A stretch of 64,000 nt of DNA from Eisenibacter elegans DSM 3317 (GCF_000430505.1 NZ_KE387152.1:323413-387412); one strand, 5' to 3'; positions 54,090 to 63,059 are shown, numbered from the stretch's first letter. A program made the numbers and translations. Notes: a model not told the origin generated them from the sequence alone.

Positions 54090-54827
54090 ATGAATCATAT
54101 CATCATTCGTTTGTTTTTCTGTTTGTTGATTGCCGCAACGACTTCGACTGCCCAAGCCCAGTTTGTAACCTTTGGTTTCAATACACAACTCGGAGTCCCC
54201 GTTGGGCAATATGCCCGCAACCAAGACCAAGTAGGATTCGGGTTTGGAACCAAGTTTTTGGTTTCGCCTTTTGGGGGCTTTGTACACTTTGGGGCAGAGC
54301 TTGGGTATCAGATTTATAACCGCGATGTACAAGACTATGACATCGGTTTGTTTGGAAGCAGTACAACATATAAGCTCGTAAATAACAACAATATGTTGAT
54401 GGGGCACTTGGTTTTGCGCTTGATGCCCAATATGCCCGGTGCTATTTTTCAGCCTTATGTGGATGTAATGGGCGGCAGAAGGCGCTTTTACTTGCGGACT
54501 AAGCTGCAAGAAACCACAACTACTAGGGTGGACTTTGATGATGACGAAACCCGCACCCGCACCCTTTCTGCCGAAACCAATTTTGCTAGCAGTGCATGGA
54601 GTTATGGAGGTGCAGTAGGAGGATACCTACGCTTGGGAGAGATGGTCAAGCTTGATTTACGCCTGCTCTACCTCTTAGGAAGCGAAGCTGAATATCTCAA
54701 TCGTGATGGAATACAACAGGCACTGGCCAACCCTCGACCTGATGGAAGCGCTGATTTCCGCCGCTTCTCCGTAAAATCAGCTACTGATATGTATGCCGTA
54801 CAGTTGGGGCTGGTATTTACCTTATAG
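54090..54827 (+). CDS. Outer-membrane beta-barrel protein, hypothetical
   Basis: A 245-residue exported protein. The signal peptide ends about TSTAQAQ. The rest alternates short amphipathic strands with polar turns (FVTFGFNTQLGVPVG, FGAELGYQIYN, LVLRLMPNMPGAIFQPYVDV, YGGAVGGYLRLGEMVKLDLR) and ends with the aromatic/hydrophobic strand YAVQLGLVFTL expected for BAM-dependent barrels. Eight to ten strands are likely. Function unknown. Its stop codon overlaps the stop region of the convergent PseB-like gene by six bases. Confidence 0.75.
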   Translation: MNHIIIRLFFCLLIAATTSTAQAQFVTFGFNTQLGVPVGQYARNQDQVGFGFGTKFLVSPFGGFVHFGAELGYQIYNRDVQDYDIGLFGSSTTYKLVNNNNMLMGHLVLRLMPNMPGAIFQPYVDVMGGRRRFYLRTKLQETTTTRVDFDDDETRTRTLSAETNFASSAWSYGGAVGGYLRLGEMVKLDLRLLYLLGSEAEYLNRDGIQQALANPRPDGSADFRRFSVKSATDMYAVQLGLVFTL

Positions 54828-55847
54828 AGGCTCAAAATTAGGAGATACGTGTTGTTGGATGAGCCGCCGCAAAGTCGGCACATCCAGCCACTGCGTGTTT
54901 TTTTCGGAGCTATAGGCGAAGTTCTTGGCTACAGGTTGCGCCTGATAGTGGGTACGATAGCGTGCCAAGGTCTGCTCATACTCCTCGATAAGGCTATGGG
55001 GGGCTATTACAAAATAATCTGCTGTTTCGAGTGTGTGAAGTGCGTCCGATTCGATAATCATTTCTTCGTGTAGCTTTTCGCCCGGGCGAACACCCACAAT
55101 CCTGTGCTCGCAAGAGGGAGCAATGGCTTCTGCCAAATCGATAATGCGGAAAGAGGGAATACGAGGAACAAAAATCTCGCCTCCTAAGGCGTTTTCTAAG
55201 GCAAAAAGCACCGCATTGACACCTGCCTCAGGGGTGATATTGAAGCGGGTCATTGCTGGGTCAGTAATAGGCAACACGCCAGATTGGCGCTTTTCGATAA
55301 AAAAAGGAATAACAGAGCCGCTAGCTCCCATTACATTGCCATAGCGCACCACAGCAAAGCTGACCGGGTTGGCCGCACGCATATTATTAGCGGCAATGAA
55401 AAGCTTGTCTGCGCAGAGTTTGGTGGCTCCATAAAGATTGATAGGAGCTGCCGCTTTATCAGTAGAAAGGGCAATGACTTTTTTGACTCCTGTATCGAGA
55501 GCCGCATTGATGACATTTTCAGAGCCAAAAACATTCGTTTTGATGCACTCCATCGGATTTAGCTCTGCGATGGGTACGTGTTTGAGCGCCGCAGCGTGTA
55601 TGAGGTAGTCTATCCCCAGACAGGCGCGGGTCAGGCGCTGTGCATCGCGTATATCCCCTATGACAAACTCCAGCGCGGGGTGATTGCCGTAGGGGGTGTG
55701 GTGTTGCATCTCAAACTGCTTCAATTCATCGCGGGAATAAATCACTACCCGCTTGACCTTAGGGTATGTCTGCAATATGGCAGCGACAAACTTTTGCCCA
55801 AATGAGCCTGTACCTCCGGTGATTAAAATGGATTTTCCGTTCAACAT
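54822..55847 (-). CDS. pseB: UDP-N-acetylglucosamine 4,6-dehydratase (inverting), PseB-like
   Basis: A 341-residue SDR enzyme. The N-terminus SILITGGTGSFGQKFV and YSRDELKQFEM are hallmark PseB/FlaA1 sequences, followed by FVIGDIRDAQRL, HAAALKHVPIAELNPMECI, TDKAAAPINLYGATKLCADK and RYGNVMGASGSVIPFF, and the C-terminal GVRPGEKLHEEMI. It converts UDP-GlcNAc to the 4-keto-6-deoxy sugar, first step toward pseudaminic acid or other deoxyaminosugars. PseC, PseH and other partners are not in the window. The start was set at MLNGKSILITG; the longer frame runs into a family A repeat. Confidence 0.92.
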   Translation of the reverse strand: MLNGKSILITGGTGSFGQKFVAAILQTYPKVKRVVIYSRDELKQFEMQHHTPYGNHPALEFVIGDIRDAQRLTRACLGIDYLIHAAALKHVPIAELNPMECIKTNVFGSENVINAALDTGVKKVIALSTDKAAAPINLYGATKLCADKLFIAANNMRAANPVSFAVVRYGNVMGASGSVIPFFIEKRQSGVLPITDPAMTRFNITPEAGVNAVLFALENALGGEIFVPRIPSFRIIDLAEAIAPSCEHRIVGVRPGEKLHEEMIIESDALHTLETADYFVIAPHSLIEEYEQTLARYRTHYQAQPVAKNFAYSSEKNTQWLDVPTLRRLIQQHVSPNFEPL

Positions 55848-55879
55848 AAGTGTTTCTGTAGCCCTAAGCCTATTCCAAA

Positions 55880-55981
55880 ATATACCAAGACTTGCTGGAT
55901 TTGAGGGTTCACTAGAGTTGATTTTCTTGATTATCAAGGATTTTCAGCGCATATACTTCCCAAAGCCAGATTCGATTGGGG
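55880..55981 (-). repeat. Family A dispersed repeat, reverse orientation, near full length
   Basis: It begins TATACCAAGACTTGCTGGAT, holds CTTGATTATCAAGGA and ends CCAGATTCGATTGGGG. It lies 33 bases upstream of the pseB ATG on the minus strand, so it occupies the region where a promoter would be expected. Confidence 0.8.
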
Positions 55982-56106
55982 ATTACTCCGAAGCAAAAAT
56001 AGTTTTTTTTGGCTCAAAGCGGCGGCACAGGGGGGCTTGGCTATCATAAAAACAACACTGCACCTAGCGGTACAGTGTTGCAAGCAAAAGCAAAAGCGGG
56101 GTAAGT

Positions 56107-56511
56107 TTAGGCTGCCAACCACTTCATAGCGGCTTCGGCTTCGCTAAAGTAGGCAATTTCAAAAGCTTGCTCGCCTTTTTCTCCTTCCATAGTTTGCTCG
56201 ATAGAAAGCTGTGCGATCATCTCTTCAGAAACAAGCAGGGCATATTTTTTTAGGCCTGCGGCAATAAAACGAGGAAAGACTTGCGTGTCAACCCACTCTT
56301 GAAGTTTTGGGGTAATGGGGAAAGCAAATTTGCTCGTATCATCCATAATACACTGAGCTTTGTGCTGCTCGGCGGTTTCGGCAATTTTTTCAACCTCGGA
56401 TACAAAGGTTACCTCATCCATATTGAGGGTGTCGGGAGTCCATTGTTTGGCCATAATGCCTTGCTCGGCATAAAATCTAATAACCTGATAATCGCTTTTA
56501 TATACTTCCAT
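56107..56511 (-). CDS. STAS/SpoIIAA-like protein, paralogue 1
   Basis: A 134-residue cytoplasmic protein with the alternating strand/helix pattern of STAS or SpoIIAA-like domains: an N-terminal strand YQVIRFYAEQGIMAKQW, a long helix DEVTFVSEVEKIAETAEQHK, the strand-turn AQCIMDDTSKFAFPITP, then LKKYALLVSEEMIAQLSIEQ and a C-terminal helix with FSEAEAAMKWL. It shares the layout and the KxAxxVS...SxEQ motif with the protein encoded at 57571. No phosphorylatable-serine consensus could be confirmed. Role unknown, perhaps a signalling partner. Confidence 0.7.
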   Translation of the reverse strand: MEVYKSDYQVIRFYAEQGIMAKQWTPDTLNMDEVTFVSEVEKIAETAEQHKAQCIMDDTSKFAFPITPKLQEWVDTQVFPRFIAAGLKKYALLVSEEMIAQLSIEQTMEGEKGEQAFEIAYFSEAEAAMKWLAA

Positions 56512-56740
56512 CGCAGTATAAGGGGTTTTTGAGGTGGAGAACAGTAAGTGCAGCTAGAATGACAAAGGTAGTATGAGATAAAGATTTTACGAATCCATAA
56601 TTATCACTAAAACAACAAGTGTAAGGATTTCCAAATTTTAGCTGGATAGCTACTTGTGAAACGGGGTATTTTTATTAGTTTTGGAGACAGCACTGACAAC
56701 AAAAGTGTTTCATTGATTAAAACTACAAAATATTTTCAAA

Positions 56741-57505
56741 ATGACCAAACTTAAAGACAAAGTATGTATTATCACTGGTGGTGGTAGTGGTATTGGCCTT
56801 GCTTCGGCGCGTTTATTTTTAGACGAAGGTGCCAAGGTAGTCCTTTTTGGGCGCTCTGCTGCTAAGCTAGAGGCGGCTAAAGCCGAATTAGGAGTCGAAG
56901 AGCGCGTTTTGACTGTATCTGGAGATATTGCCCAAGCAGCAGATCGTCAAGCCTTGGTAGCCACAACGGTTGCTCATTTTGGGAAAATAGACGTACTTCA
57001 CCTCAATGCAGGCATTGCCAAAGCTGCTTCCATAGAGCAAATGACAGAGGAAATGTATGATGAAGTATTGGCTGCAAACCTCAAAGGTCCGTATTTTTTA
57101 ATTCAAGCAGCTTTGCCCGAAATGAATGATGGGGGAGCTATTGTATTTACAGGGTCTATTTCTAACCAAATCGGTCAACACTCGCTGAGCGCTTATGCGG
57201 CCAGCAAAGCAGGCCTGCGCTCTCTAGCACGCACCCTCTCTACAGAGTTGTTGCCCCGCAAAATCCGGGTCAATATGGTCAGCCCCGGCGTTACACAAAC
57301 CCCAATATTGGATATGCCCGGTCTTTCGGCAGAGGTAGTACAAGAGATGATTGCCAGCCTAGCAGCCCAGAATCCAATGAAACGTATCGGGCAACCCGAA
57401 GAAATTGCAAAGGCAGCCTTGTTTTTAGCTTCTGATGATTCCTCGTACATCTTAGGAGCTGAAATTATAGCCGACGGAGGATTCACACAACTACAACTGA
57501 CCTAG
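56741..57505 (+). CDS. Short-chain dehydrogenase/reductase (classical SDR)
   Basis: A 254-residue NAD(P)-dependent oxidoreductase. The cofactor motif is TGGGSGIGLA (about residues 12-21), with FGRS after the second strand hinting at NADP preference. NAG appears in LHLNAGIAKA, the catalytic Ser in FTGSISNQ, and Tyr/Lys in LSAYAASKAGLRSLAR. VSPGVTQTPI and the terminal GAEIIADGGFTQL complete the pattern. The substrate is unknown. It sits between two minus-strand STAS-like genes and has its own promoter region of about 230 bases. Confidence 0.9.
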   Translation: MTKLKDKVCIITGGGSGIGLASARLFLDEGAKVVLFGRSAAKLEAAKAELGVEERVLTVSGDIAQAADRQALVATTVAHFGKIDVLHLNAGIAKAASIEQMTEEMYDEVLAANLKGPYFLIQAALPEMNDGGAIVFTGSISNQIGQHSLSAYAASKAGLRSLARTLSTELLPRKIRVNMVSPGVTQTPILDMPGLSAEVVQEMIASLAAQNPMKRIGQPEEIAKAALFLASDDSSYILGAEIIADGGFTQLQLT

Positions 57506-57509
57506 GTTG

Positions 57510-57567
57510 GATTGACGAGTTTGGATTGACGATTTAATCGTAGCTCGTCAATCGTAGCTCGTCAATC
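57510..57567. repeat. Compound inverted repeat filling a convergent intergenic gap
   Basis: The left arm holds GATTGACGAG and GATTGACGAT; the right arm holds CTCGTCAATC twice, so two tandem units on each side can pair. It occupies nearly all the space between the stop codons of the SDR and the STAS-like gene and may serve as a bidirectional terminator. Confidence 0.65.
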
Positions 57568-57570
57568 TTA

Positions 57571-57972
57571 TTAGCCTTGAATCCACTCAATAGCTTTAGT
57601 TTCGCTATCAAAGTATTTGCTCAAAAACTGGGCAGCGTTATGGTCTTCAATGAGCTGCTCTACAGAAACTTGAGAAAAAATATCCTTGCTAACTACAATG
57701 GCTAACTTTTCGATACCGACTACTGCAAAGCTAGGGAATAGAAAGTCATTGTGCCACTCTTGTAGTGCAGGGGTGATGCTGTATTGCATCTCAAGCGTAT
57801 CTGCCAGTATAGCACGAGGTTTGAAGGTTTCTAGTGCCTCCTTTTCCTTAGCAATCACCTGCTTGAAGTCTGCTTCTGTCATATCGGCAGAGCCTTCAAG
57901 CCATTGGATTTTGACAGCATTGTGTGAGGCGAGGTGCTCAATAGCGACAAAGTTATCTTGATAAAAACTCAT
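57571..57972 (-). CDS. STAS/SpoIIAA-like protein, paralogue 2
   Basis: A 133-residue cytoplasmic paralogue of the protein encoded at 56107. Corresponding segments are AVKIQWLEGSADMTEADFKQ, FKPRAILADTLEMQYSITPA, LQEWHNDFLFPSFAVVGIEK, LAIVVSKDIFSQVSVEQLIE and a final helix SETKAIEWIQG. The pair brackets an SDR gene, and a decayed third copy is at 25621. The family appears Bacteroidota-specific and of unknown function; a scaffold or anti-anti-sigma-like role is possible but unproven. Confidence 0.7.
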   Translation of the reverse strand: MSFYQDNFVAIEHLASHNAVKIQWLEGSADMTEADFKQVIAKEKEALETFKPRAILADTLEMQYSITPALQEWHNDFLFPSFAVVGIEKLAIVVSKDIFSQVSVEQLIEDHNAAQFLSKYFDSETKAIEWIQG

Positions 57973-58286
57973 AGTATTAAAAAATTAAGTATACCGTTGG
58001 ACTTGGGCGTAAAAATACGGGAATGAGAGGTAGTAGAGGCCGTAGCGTAATAAAATTTTGTTTTTTGGATAAAAATAAAACACCATTCCGACTAAACACT
58101 TGATATTACGCTCTTAATCAGTGTTTAAACACGTTTTTAAAAGCATAATAATTCCCATATCAGATATTTTTGGACGTAGGTTTGCAACTACGTTTTTTAG
58201 TATTTATTTTGACACGCCTAACACACAAACAACCTACTAAACACATCCCCTTGTCATTACTACTTAACCCTCATACCGTCCGATTG
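57973..58286. other. Divergent intergenic region
   Basis: About 310 A/T-rich bases between the STAS-like gene (minus) and the SpoIIE-type gene (plus). No repeat copy, RNA or convincing promoter consensus was found. An in-frame extension of the downstream gene to 58170 is possible but encodes no signal-like sequence. Confidence 0.4.
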
Positions 58287-60671
58287 ATGCGCTATAGCTG
58301 CTGTAGTTGCTTATGTCTGCTACTCGTCCTTGCAGTAAGTCCTAAGCTTTGGGCGCAGCCAACACTCTTGCTCAAAAACGAAAAGGGCTACCTCAGCATA
58401 CAGCCTGAGCATATTAAGCTGCTGGAAGACAAGCACAACGCCTTGACTTTTAACGAAGTATTGGTAGGGCAGAAGATGTTCTATACGCCGGGTAAACTCA
58501 ACTTTGGCTTTAGCAGCACCACCTACTGGGTCAAACTCCGGCTTCGACGGCCTAGCCAAGGCTCTGACCGCATTGTAGGCCAAAGCAGTCAATGGTTTTT
58601 GTTGGTCGACTATGCCCCGCTGGATTCTATCAAGGTCTATTACCAAGATTACGACAAAAAATGGCGGTCTTATAGTGTGGGGGATATGGTACCGATCAAC
58701 AAACGGAGTGTTTTTTTTAAGAGCGCTGTCATCCCTTTACACCTTATTGACGAAGGGGCACATAATTTTTACCTCAAAGTCCGCACCAAGGGCTCTGTAC
58801 AGCTGCCAATCAGCATCCAGAGCGCCTCTTATTTTCAGCGTTATAGCCTGACGGTAGAGTTGCTCTATGGCGGTTTTTATGGTGGGCTATTCCTCATCAT
58901 GCTTTACAACTTCTTTTTGTGGGTGGCTATTAGGGAGCGGAGTTACTTGATTTATTGCTTCTATATCACCAGCTTTATTTTGGCGCAGCTTTCGCTTCAG
59001 GGGCACGGTTTTTTGTATCTATGGGGTGCGTATCCTCGGGTTGCCAACCTGATGTTGCCTATTTCGATGACGATAGCCTCCGGTTTTGGGATTACCTTTG
59101 CGATGTATTTCCTTTCTACACATAAACAGATGCCCCGGTGGCATATTTTCTTATTGGGCATAGCCTTATTTTGTTTCTCCTTTGGCTTGCTCAGCCCCTT
59201 GCTCAACTACAACCTGACCATCTTGGTGGCAACCTCTTCTGTGATGGTGATGAGTGTATTGATGATCATTACAGGGGTCTTGAGCTGGATATGGGGCAAT
59301 CGAAGTGCCAAGCTCTTTGTCTTGGGTTGGAGCGCGGCGATGCTGGGGATTTTATTGCTCGCCTTCAAACTTTCGGGCTACCTTTATTGGGCTTGGCTCG
59401 ACTATGCCCCCCAAGGAGGAACCTTGCTACAGGTACTGTTGTTGTCTTTGGCCTTGGCTGATAAAATCAATATCTACCGCCAAGAGAAAGAAAAAGCCCA
59501 ACAAGAAGCACTCATTGTTGCCCGCGAAAACGAACGCATTATCCTAGAGCAAAACCAAACCCTCGAAACACGGGTGCGTGAGCGGACAGAGGAGATTATG
59601 GTACAAAACGAAGAGCTACAACAACAGAGGGAGGAAATATTGGCACAACGCAACTTTATAGAAGCTAAAAATGCCGAACTCGAAAAAGCCTACGAAAATC
59701 TCAAATACAACAAAGACCAAATAGAGCAAAGCCAAGTTGCTGTACAACAGGCAAACGAACAACTACAAGAAAACAACCAAGTACTCGAACTCCAAAAAGC
59801 GGCGCTAGAGCAGGCCAATGACAAACTGAAGGAGTATAGCCAAGAGCTACAGCTCGTCCAAAAGGACCTAGAGGCCAAACACCAAGAGTTGGTTTTGCAC
59901 GACAAAAAGCTGCAAAGCAGTATCGAAGCCGCCCTTACGATACAACAGGCTGTGCTGCCCTATGAAGAGAAGCTCAAGAAGCTATTGGGAGAATATTTTG
60001 TCATTTACCAACCAAAGGACATTGTGTCGGGCGATTTTTATTGGCTCAATGCCGTCGACGAAGAGGTCATCTTAGTGGTGGCCGACTGTACCGGCCACGG
60101 GGTTTCGGGGGCATTTATGACCCTCATAGGCCATACCCTTCTCGACCGCATTGTACGCTTTGGCCGCGCTACCAATCCTGCCGAAATCCTCAGCCGCCTA
60201 CACCGCGATGTTCAGGTAGTGCTCAAGCAACGTCATACCCAAAACAACAGCGGGATGGATGCCGCTATCTGCAACATCTCGCCTACACAGTTCGACACGC
60301 ACACACAGCTGGTCTTTGCCGGAGCCAAACACAGCCTTTATTATGTAGAGCCTAACGACCCCACAACACTCAAAGAGCTAAAAGGAACACGCAAAGGCAT
60401 AGGGGGAATGCAAAACGAAGAGCGTGCTTTTGAGAATAGTGTCCTTATTTTGGAGCGTGGCACAATGGTATACCTACTCACTGACGGGCTACAAGACCAG
60501 AACAACCAGCAAAGACAGAAATTTGGCAAGCGTCGCCTGCAAGAGGAGTTGTTGGCCATACATCATTTACCCATAGATACCCAAAAACTATATCTCAACC
60601 AACTGATACAGGAGCATATGGGGCAAACCGAACAACGCGACGATATGTTGGTATTGGGCTTTAGGCTATAA
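58287..60671 (+). CDS. 7TMR-DISM sensor with coiled coil and SpoIIE/PP2C phosphatase domain
   Basis: A 794-residue membrane signalling protein. A signal peptide (to about KLWAQ) precedes a periplasmic 7TMR-DISMED2-type sensor (about 25-185, with FGFSSTTYWVKLRLRRP and FYLKVRTKGSVQLP). Seven transmembrane helices follow (about 190-400), then a long Gln/Glu-rich coiled coil (about 405-550) and a SpoIIE-type Ser/Thr phosphatase (YQPKDIVSGDFYW, VADCTGHGVSGAFMTLIG, MDAAICNI, YLLTDGLQDQ) with metal-binding Asp residues. Such proteins sense an outside ligand and dephosphorylate anti-anti-sigma/STAS proteins. Two STAS-like genes lie just upstream, which is suggestive but not proof. Confidence 0.9.
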   Translation: MRYSCCSCLCLLLVLAVSPKLWAQPTLLLKNEKGYLSIQPEHIKLLEDKHNALTFNEVLVGQKMFYTPGKLNFGFSSTTYWVKLRLRRPSQGSDRIVGQSSQWFLLVDYAPLDSIKVYYQDYDKKWRSYSVGDMVPINKRSVFFKSAVIPLHLIDEGAHNFYLKVRTKGSVQLPISIQSASYFQRYSLTVELLYGGFYGGLFLIMLYNFFLWVAIRERSYLIYCFYITSFILAQLSLQGHGFLYLWGAYPRVANLMLPISMTIASGFGITFAMYFLSTHKQMPRWHIFLLGIALFCFSFGLLSPLLNYNLTILVATSSVMVMSVLMIITGVLSWIWGNRSAKLFVLGWSAAMLGILLLAFKLSGYLYWAWLDYAPQGGTLLQVLLLSLALADKINIYRQEKEKAQQEALIVARENERIILEQNQTLETRVRERTEEIMVQNEELQQQREEILAQRNFIEAKNAELEKAYENLKYNKDQIEQSQVAVQQANEQLQENNQVLELQKAALEQANDKLKEYSQELQLVQKDLEAKHQELVLHDKKLQSSIEAALTIQQAVLPYEEKLKKLLGEYFVIYQPKDIVSGDFYWLNAVDEEVILVVADCTGHGVSGAFMTLIGHTLLDRIVRFGRATNPAEILSRLHRDVQVVLKQRHTQNNSGMDAAICNISPTQFDTHTQLVFAGAKHSLYYVEPNDPTTLKELKGTRKGIGGMQNEERAFENSVLILERGTMVYLLTDGLQDQNNQQRQKFGKRRLQEELLAIHHLPIDTQKLYLNQLIQEHMGQTEQRDDMLVLGFRL

Positions 60672-60716
60672 ATACAAATATTGCATCAGCCAAGCCGGAG
60701 AACCTTGCGCGCCGGG

Positions 60717-61442
60717 CTAGCCCAATAACAAATCGGCAAACCAAAAACCCGTATCCCAAGCCGGAGGGGTTTGGTTGGCTGGGGTGGGGTAGGTGCGGTA
60801 TACTTTTTCGCCCACCACTACCGGGATGAACGCCGAAAAATAAGGTGCTTGGTATACAAAACTATGAAACTCTCCGTTTTCGCCGCAAGGGTCTACTTCG
60901 GGAGGCAGGGCTTGGACAAACTCGCGGTCGAGGTCGCGCCCTACAAAGCTTTGGTCAAGATAGCGCGCACTGACACAAACCACCTTGGCACGAAAACCCA
61001 GCGCCCAAAACTCTTCTAGCAAGTCTAAACTATCGCGCTGCCAGAGTGGGAAAACCCCTTGCAGATGTTGTTGTGCGAAGCGCTCTTCGCGGTATCGGCG
61101 GAGGTCTTCAAGAAAAATATCACCGCAAAGTACATGGCTGATTTGTTGCTCAGCCCAGTGTGTTTGTACGGCTTGCATCCGTTGGTTGTAGTCTTCCATC
61201 GAAGCCTCCTCGGGCAGGCGTACTGCCTGCCAAGGCAGGCCGATGACCTCTGCTTGGCGCCGTATCAAAGCTTCGCGTATGCCGTGCATCGACACGCGCT
61301 CGTGGGCTTCGTTACAAGTAGTCAGGAGTTGCTTGACCTCATAGTCGGGATTTTGTAGAGTATGATAAAGCGCTAGAGCTGCATCTTTACCCCCGCTCCA
61401 AAGGCAGGCGGTAGCATAGGGAGGGTGGGAAGTGTTAGTCAT
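60717..61442 (-). CDS. Dph6-type ATP pyrophosphatase (diphthine--ammonia ligase family)
   Basis: A 241-residue enzyme with the N-type ATP pyrophosphatase P-loop WSGGKDAALALYH near the N-terminus and family motifs ERVSMHGIREALI, ISHVLCGDIFLEDLRRYREE, FRAKVVCVSARYLDQSFVGR and GENGEFHSFVYQAP. Eukaryotic and archaeal members amidate diphthine on EF2; bacteria lack diphthamide, so the bacterial role is unknown, probably an ATP-dependent amidation or thiolation. Start: the ATG that overlaps the end of the upstream DUF2452 gene by eight bases, showing translational coupling. Confidence 0.85.
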   Translation of the reverse strand: MTNTSHPPYATACLWSGGKDAALALYHTLQNPDYEVKQLLTTCNEAHERVSMHGIREALIRRQAEVIGLPWQAVRLPEEASMEDYNQRMQAVQTHWAEQQISHVLCGDIFLEDLRRYREERFAQQHLQGVFPLWQRDSLDLLEEFWALGFRAKVVCVSARYLDQSFVGRDLDREFVQALPPEVDPCGENGEFHSFVYQAPYFSAFIPVVVGEKVYRTYPTPANQTPPAWDTGFWFADLLLG

Positions 61443-61968
61443 TGGCAGTGGTAGTGTCGATATTTTCGACCTGTTGCATAAAATCATCACTGGCTTCGAG
61501 CACCTCCCAAGTGCGGTCGGCCATCAGACGCACCTTGGCGCAATATTGGGCAAAAGGCATTGAGCGCCCCCATTCTTGCGGCGTTATCATCGAGAGCATA
61601 TAGCCACCGTTTTTGCGTAGATAGAGGCAGTAGATATGGTTGATGACGGGCTCGAAGTTAATATCTGAAGCATAGATGAGCTTCGAAACCTCGGCGCGGA
61701 GCTTGATTTTGTGGGCTTGCTCGGCAAGGGTACGCATCTGCTCATAGATTTGGGTCATCTGGATGTCCGTCTGTTGTGCCATCGCCTCCAGAGATTGCGC
61801 ACGGATAACCCCCTGCTCCGTAGGCTTGATGACAGCCCCCCCCGCAGTGTGTGCGTAGGGCAACAGCCCGGGGTTTTCGGCTACCTTGTCTTTATCAATT
61901 GGATTGACAAAATCCGCTCTTGGTTGTGATTGGGGTGTTTCTTGCGTGTTTTCGGCAGAATTACTCAT
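61435..61968 (-). CDS. DUF2452-family protein
   Basis: A 177-residue cytoplasmic protein. After a polar leader it contains NPIDKDKVAENPGLLPYAHT and GAVIKPTEQGVIRAQSLEAM, then a helical stretch (QMRTLAEQAHKIKLRAEVSK) and INHIYCLYLRKNGGYMLSMI with ITPQEWG, the DUF2452 signature. Function is unknown, but the domain is widespread in Bacteroidota and gammaproteobacteria. The start MSNSAENTQE was preferred over an upstream ATG with an unlikely leader. It overlaps the downstream ATP pyrophosphatase gene and follows fabD. Confidence 0.85.
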   Translation of the reverse strand: MSNSAENTQETPQSQPRADFVNPIDKDKVAENPGLLPYAHTAGGAVIKPTEQGVIRAQSLEAMAQQTDIQMTQIYEQMRTLAEQAHKIKLRAEVSKLIYASDINFEPVINHIYCLYLRKNGGYMLSMITPQEWGRSMPFAQYCAKVRLMADRTWEVLEASDDFMQQVENIDTTTAND

Positions 61969-62083
61969 AACAGCGTGTAGGGGTGATGGGAATGACAAAC
62001 ATAAACCTGTCTTATCAAAATCATATAGGCTTATCATTACAACAACCCAAAAGGGCGAGAATAGTTCGCCCTTGGGTGAAATT

Positions 62084-62953
62084 TTAGAGTGATGCCGCCT
62101 GTGCTTGAGGGGCTATTTTTTTGACCAAGCCTTGGAGCACCTTACCAGGACCTACCTCGACAAAGTTGGTAGCTCCGTCTTGCGCCATTTGCTGCACGCT
62201 TTGTGTCCAACGGACGGGGGCGGTTAGTTGGGCAATCAAGTTTTGTTTGATGGTTGCTACGTCTGTGGCCGGTAGGGCATTCACATTTTGGTATACCGGC
62301 GCAATAGGTTTGCGGAAGGGCGTTTGGGCGATGGCTTCGGCCAACTCTTGGCGGGCAGGCTCCATCAGCGGGGAATGGAATGCGCCCCCTACGGCCAGCT
62401 TAAGGGCGCGTTTGGCTCCGGCAGCTTTGAGGGCTTCGATAGCGGCATCGATGCCTTCGTTCGTGCCCGAAATCACCAATTGGCCGGGACAGTTGTAGTT
62501 GGCAGGTACTACCCCTTCGATACTTTGGCAAACCTCTTCTACCTTTGCATCATCAAGACCAAGCACTGCCGCCATCGTAGATGGGTTGGCTTCGCAAGCT
62601 GCCTGCATCGCAAGGGCACGCTTAGAGACCAAGCGCAGCGCATCTTCAAAGGCCAGCGCCTGATTGGCCACCAAGGCCGAAAACTCACCCAGCGAGTGGC
62701 CTGCCACCATATCGGGGCGGAAGTCGGGGGTAGTCAGTGCCAAAATAGCCGAATGCAGAAAAATAGCCGGCTGTGTAACCTTGGTCTGCTTGAGGTCCTC
62801 GTCTGTGCCCGAAAACATCAGGTCTGTAATCCGAAAACCGAGAATTTCGTTGGCTTGCTCAAAAAGCGCCTTGGCCTCTGGGCGGCTGTCGTATAGGTCT
62901 TGGCCCATACCGACAAACTGCGCGCCTTGGCCGGGGAAAATGTATGCATTCAT
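62084..62953 (-). CDS. fabD: Malonyl-CoA:ACP transacylase
   Basis: A 289-residue enzyme that moves malonyl groups from CoA to acyl carrier protein for fatty acid elongation. Motifs: YIFPGQGAQFVGMG at the N-terminus, the active-site serine in VAGHSLGEFSA (Ser87), Arg112 in SKRALAMQ, GALVI-type GQLVISGTN, the histidine in VGGAFHSPLM (about 193) and the glutamine-containing end NFVEVGPGKVLQGLVKK. Complete and of normal length. It is not next to fabH, fabG or acpP; the genes behind it encode DUF2452 and a pyrophosphatase. Confidence 0.95.
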   Translation of the reverse strand: MNAYIFPGQGAQFVGMGQDLYDSRPEAKALFEQANEILGFRITDLMFSGTDEDLKQTKVTQPAIFLHSAILALTTPDFRPDMVAGHSLGEFSALVANQALAFEDALRLVSKRALAMQAACEANPSTMAAVLGLDDAKVEEVCQSIEGVVPANYNCPGQLVISGTNEGIDAAIEALKAAGAKRALKLAVGGAFHSPLMEPARQELAEAIAQTPFRKPIAPVYQNVNALPATDVATIKQNLIAQLTAPVRWTQSVQQMAQDGATNFVEVGPGKVLQGLVKKIAPQAQAASL

Positions 62954-63059
62954 AGGAGTATGTTTTTGGGTCTATGGCAAACGATAGGTCTGCAAAAGTA
63001 CAACTCCTCGGCAGAGTATCCAAAAGTAACAGCCCAGCCCTGAAAACTAGAACGATACC

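Noticed and set aside
54822-55847. A complete pseudaminic acid locus
   Set aside because: Only the PseB-like enzyme is present; no PseC, PseH, PseG, PseI or PseF gene lies within the window.
62288-62896. 202-codon open frame antisense to fabD
   Set aside because: fabD is certain on the other strand; the antisense peptide shows no recognisable features.
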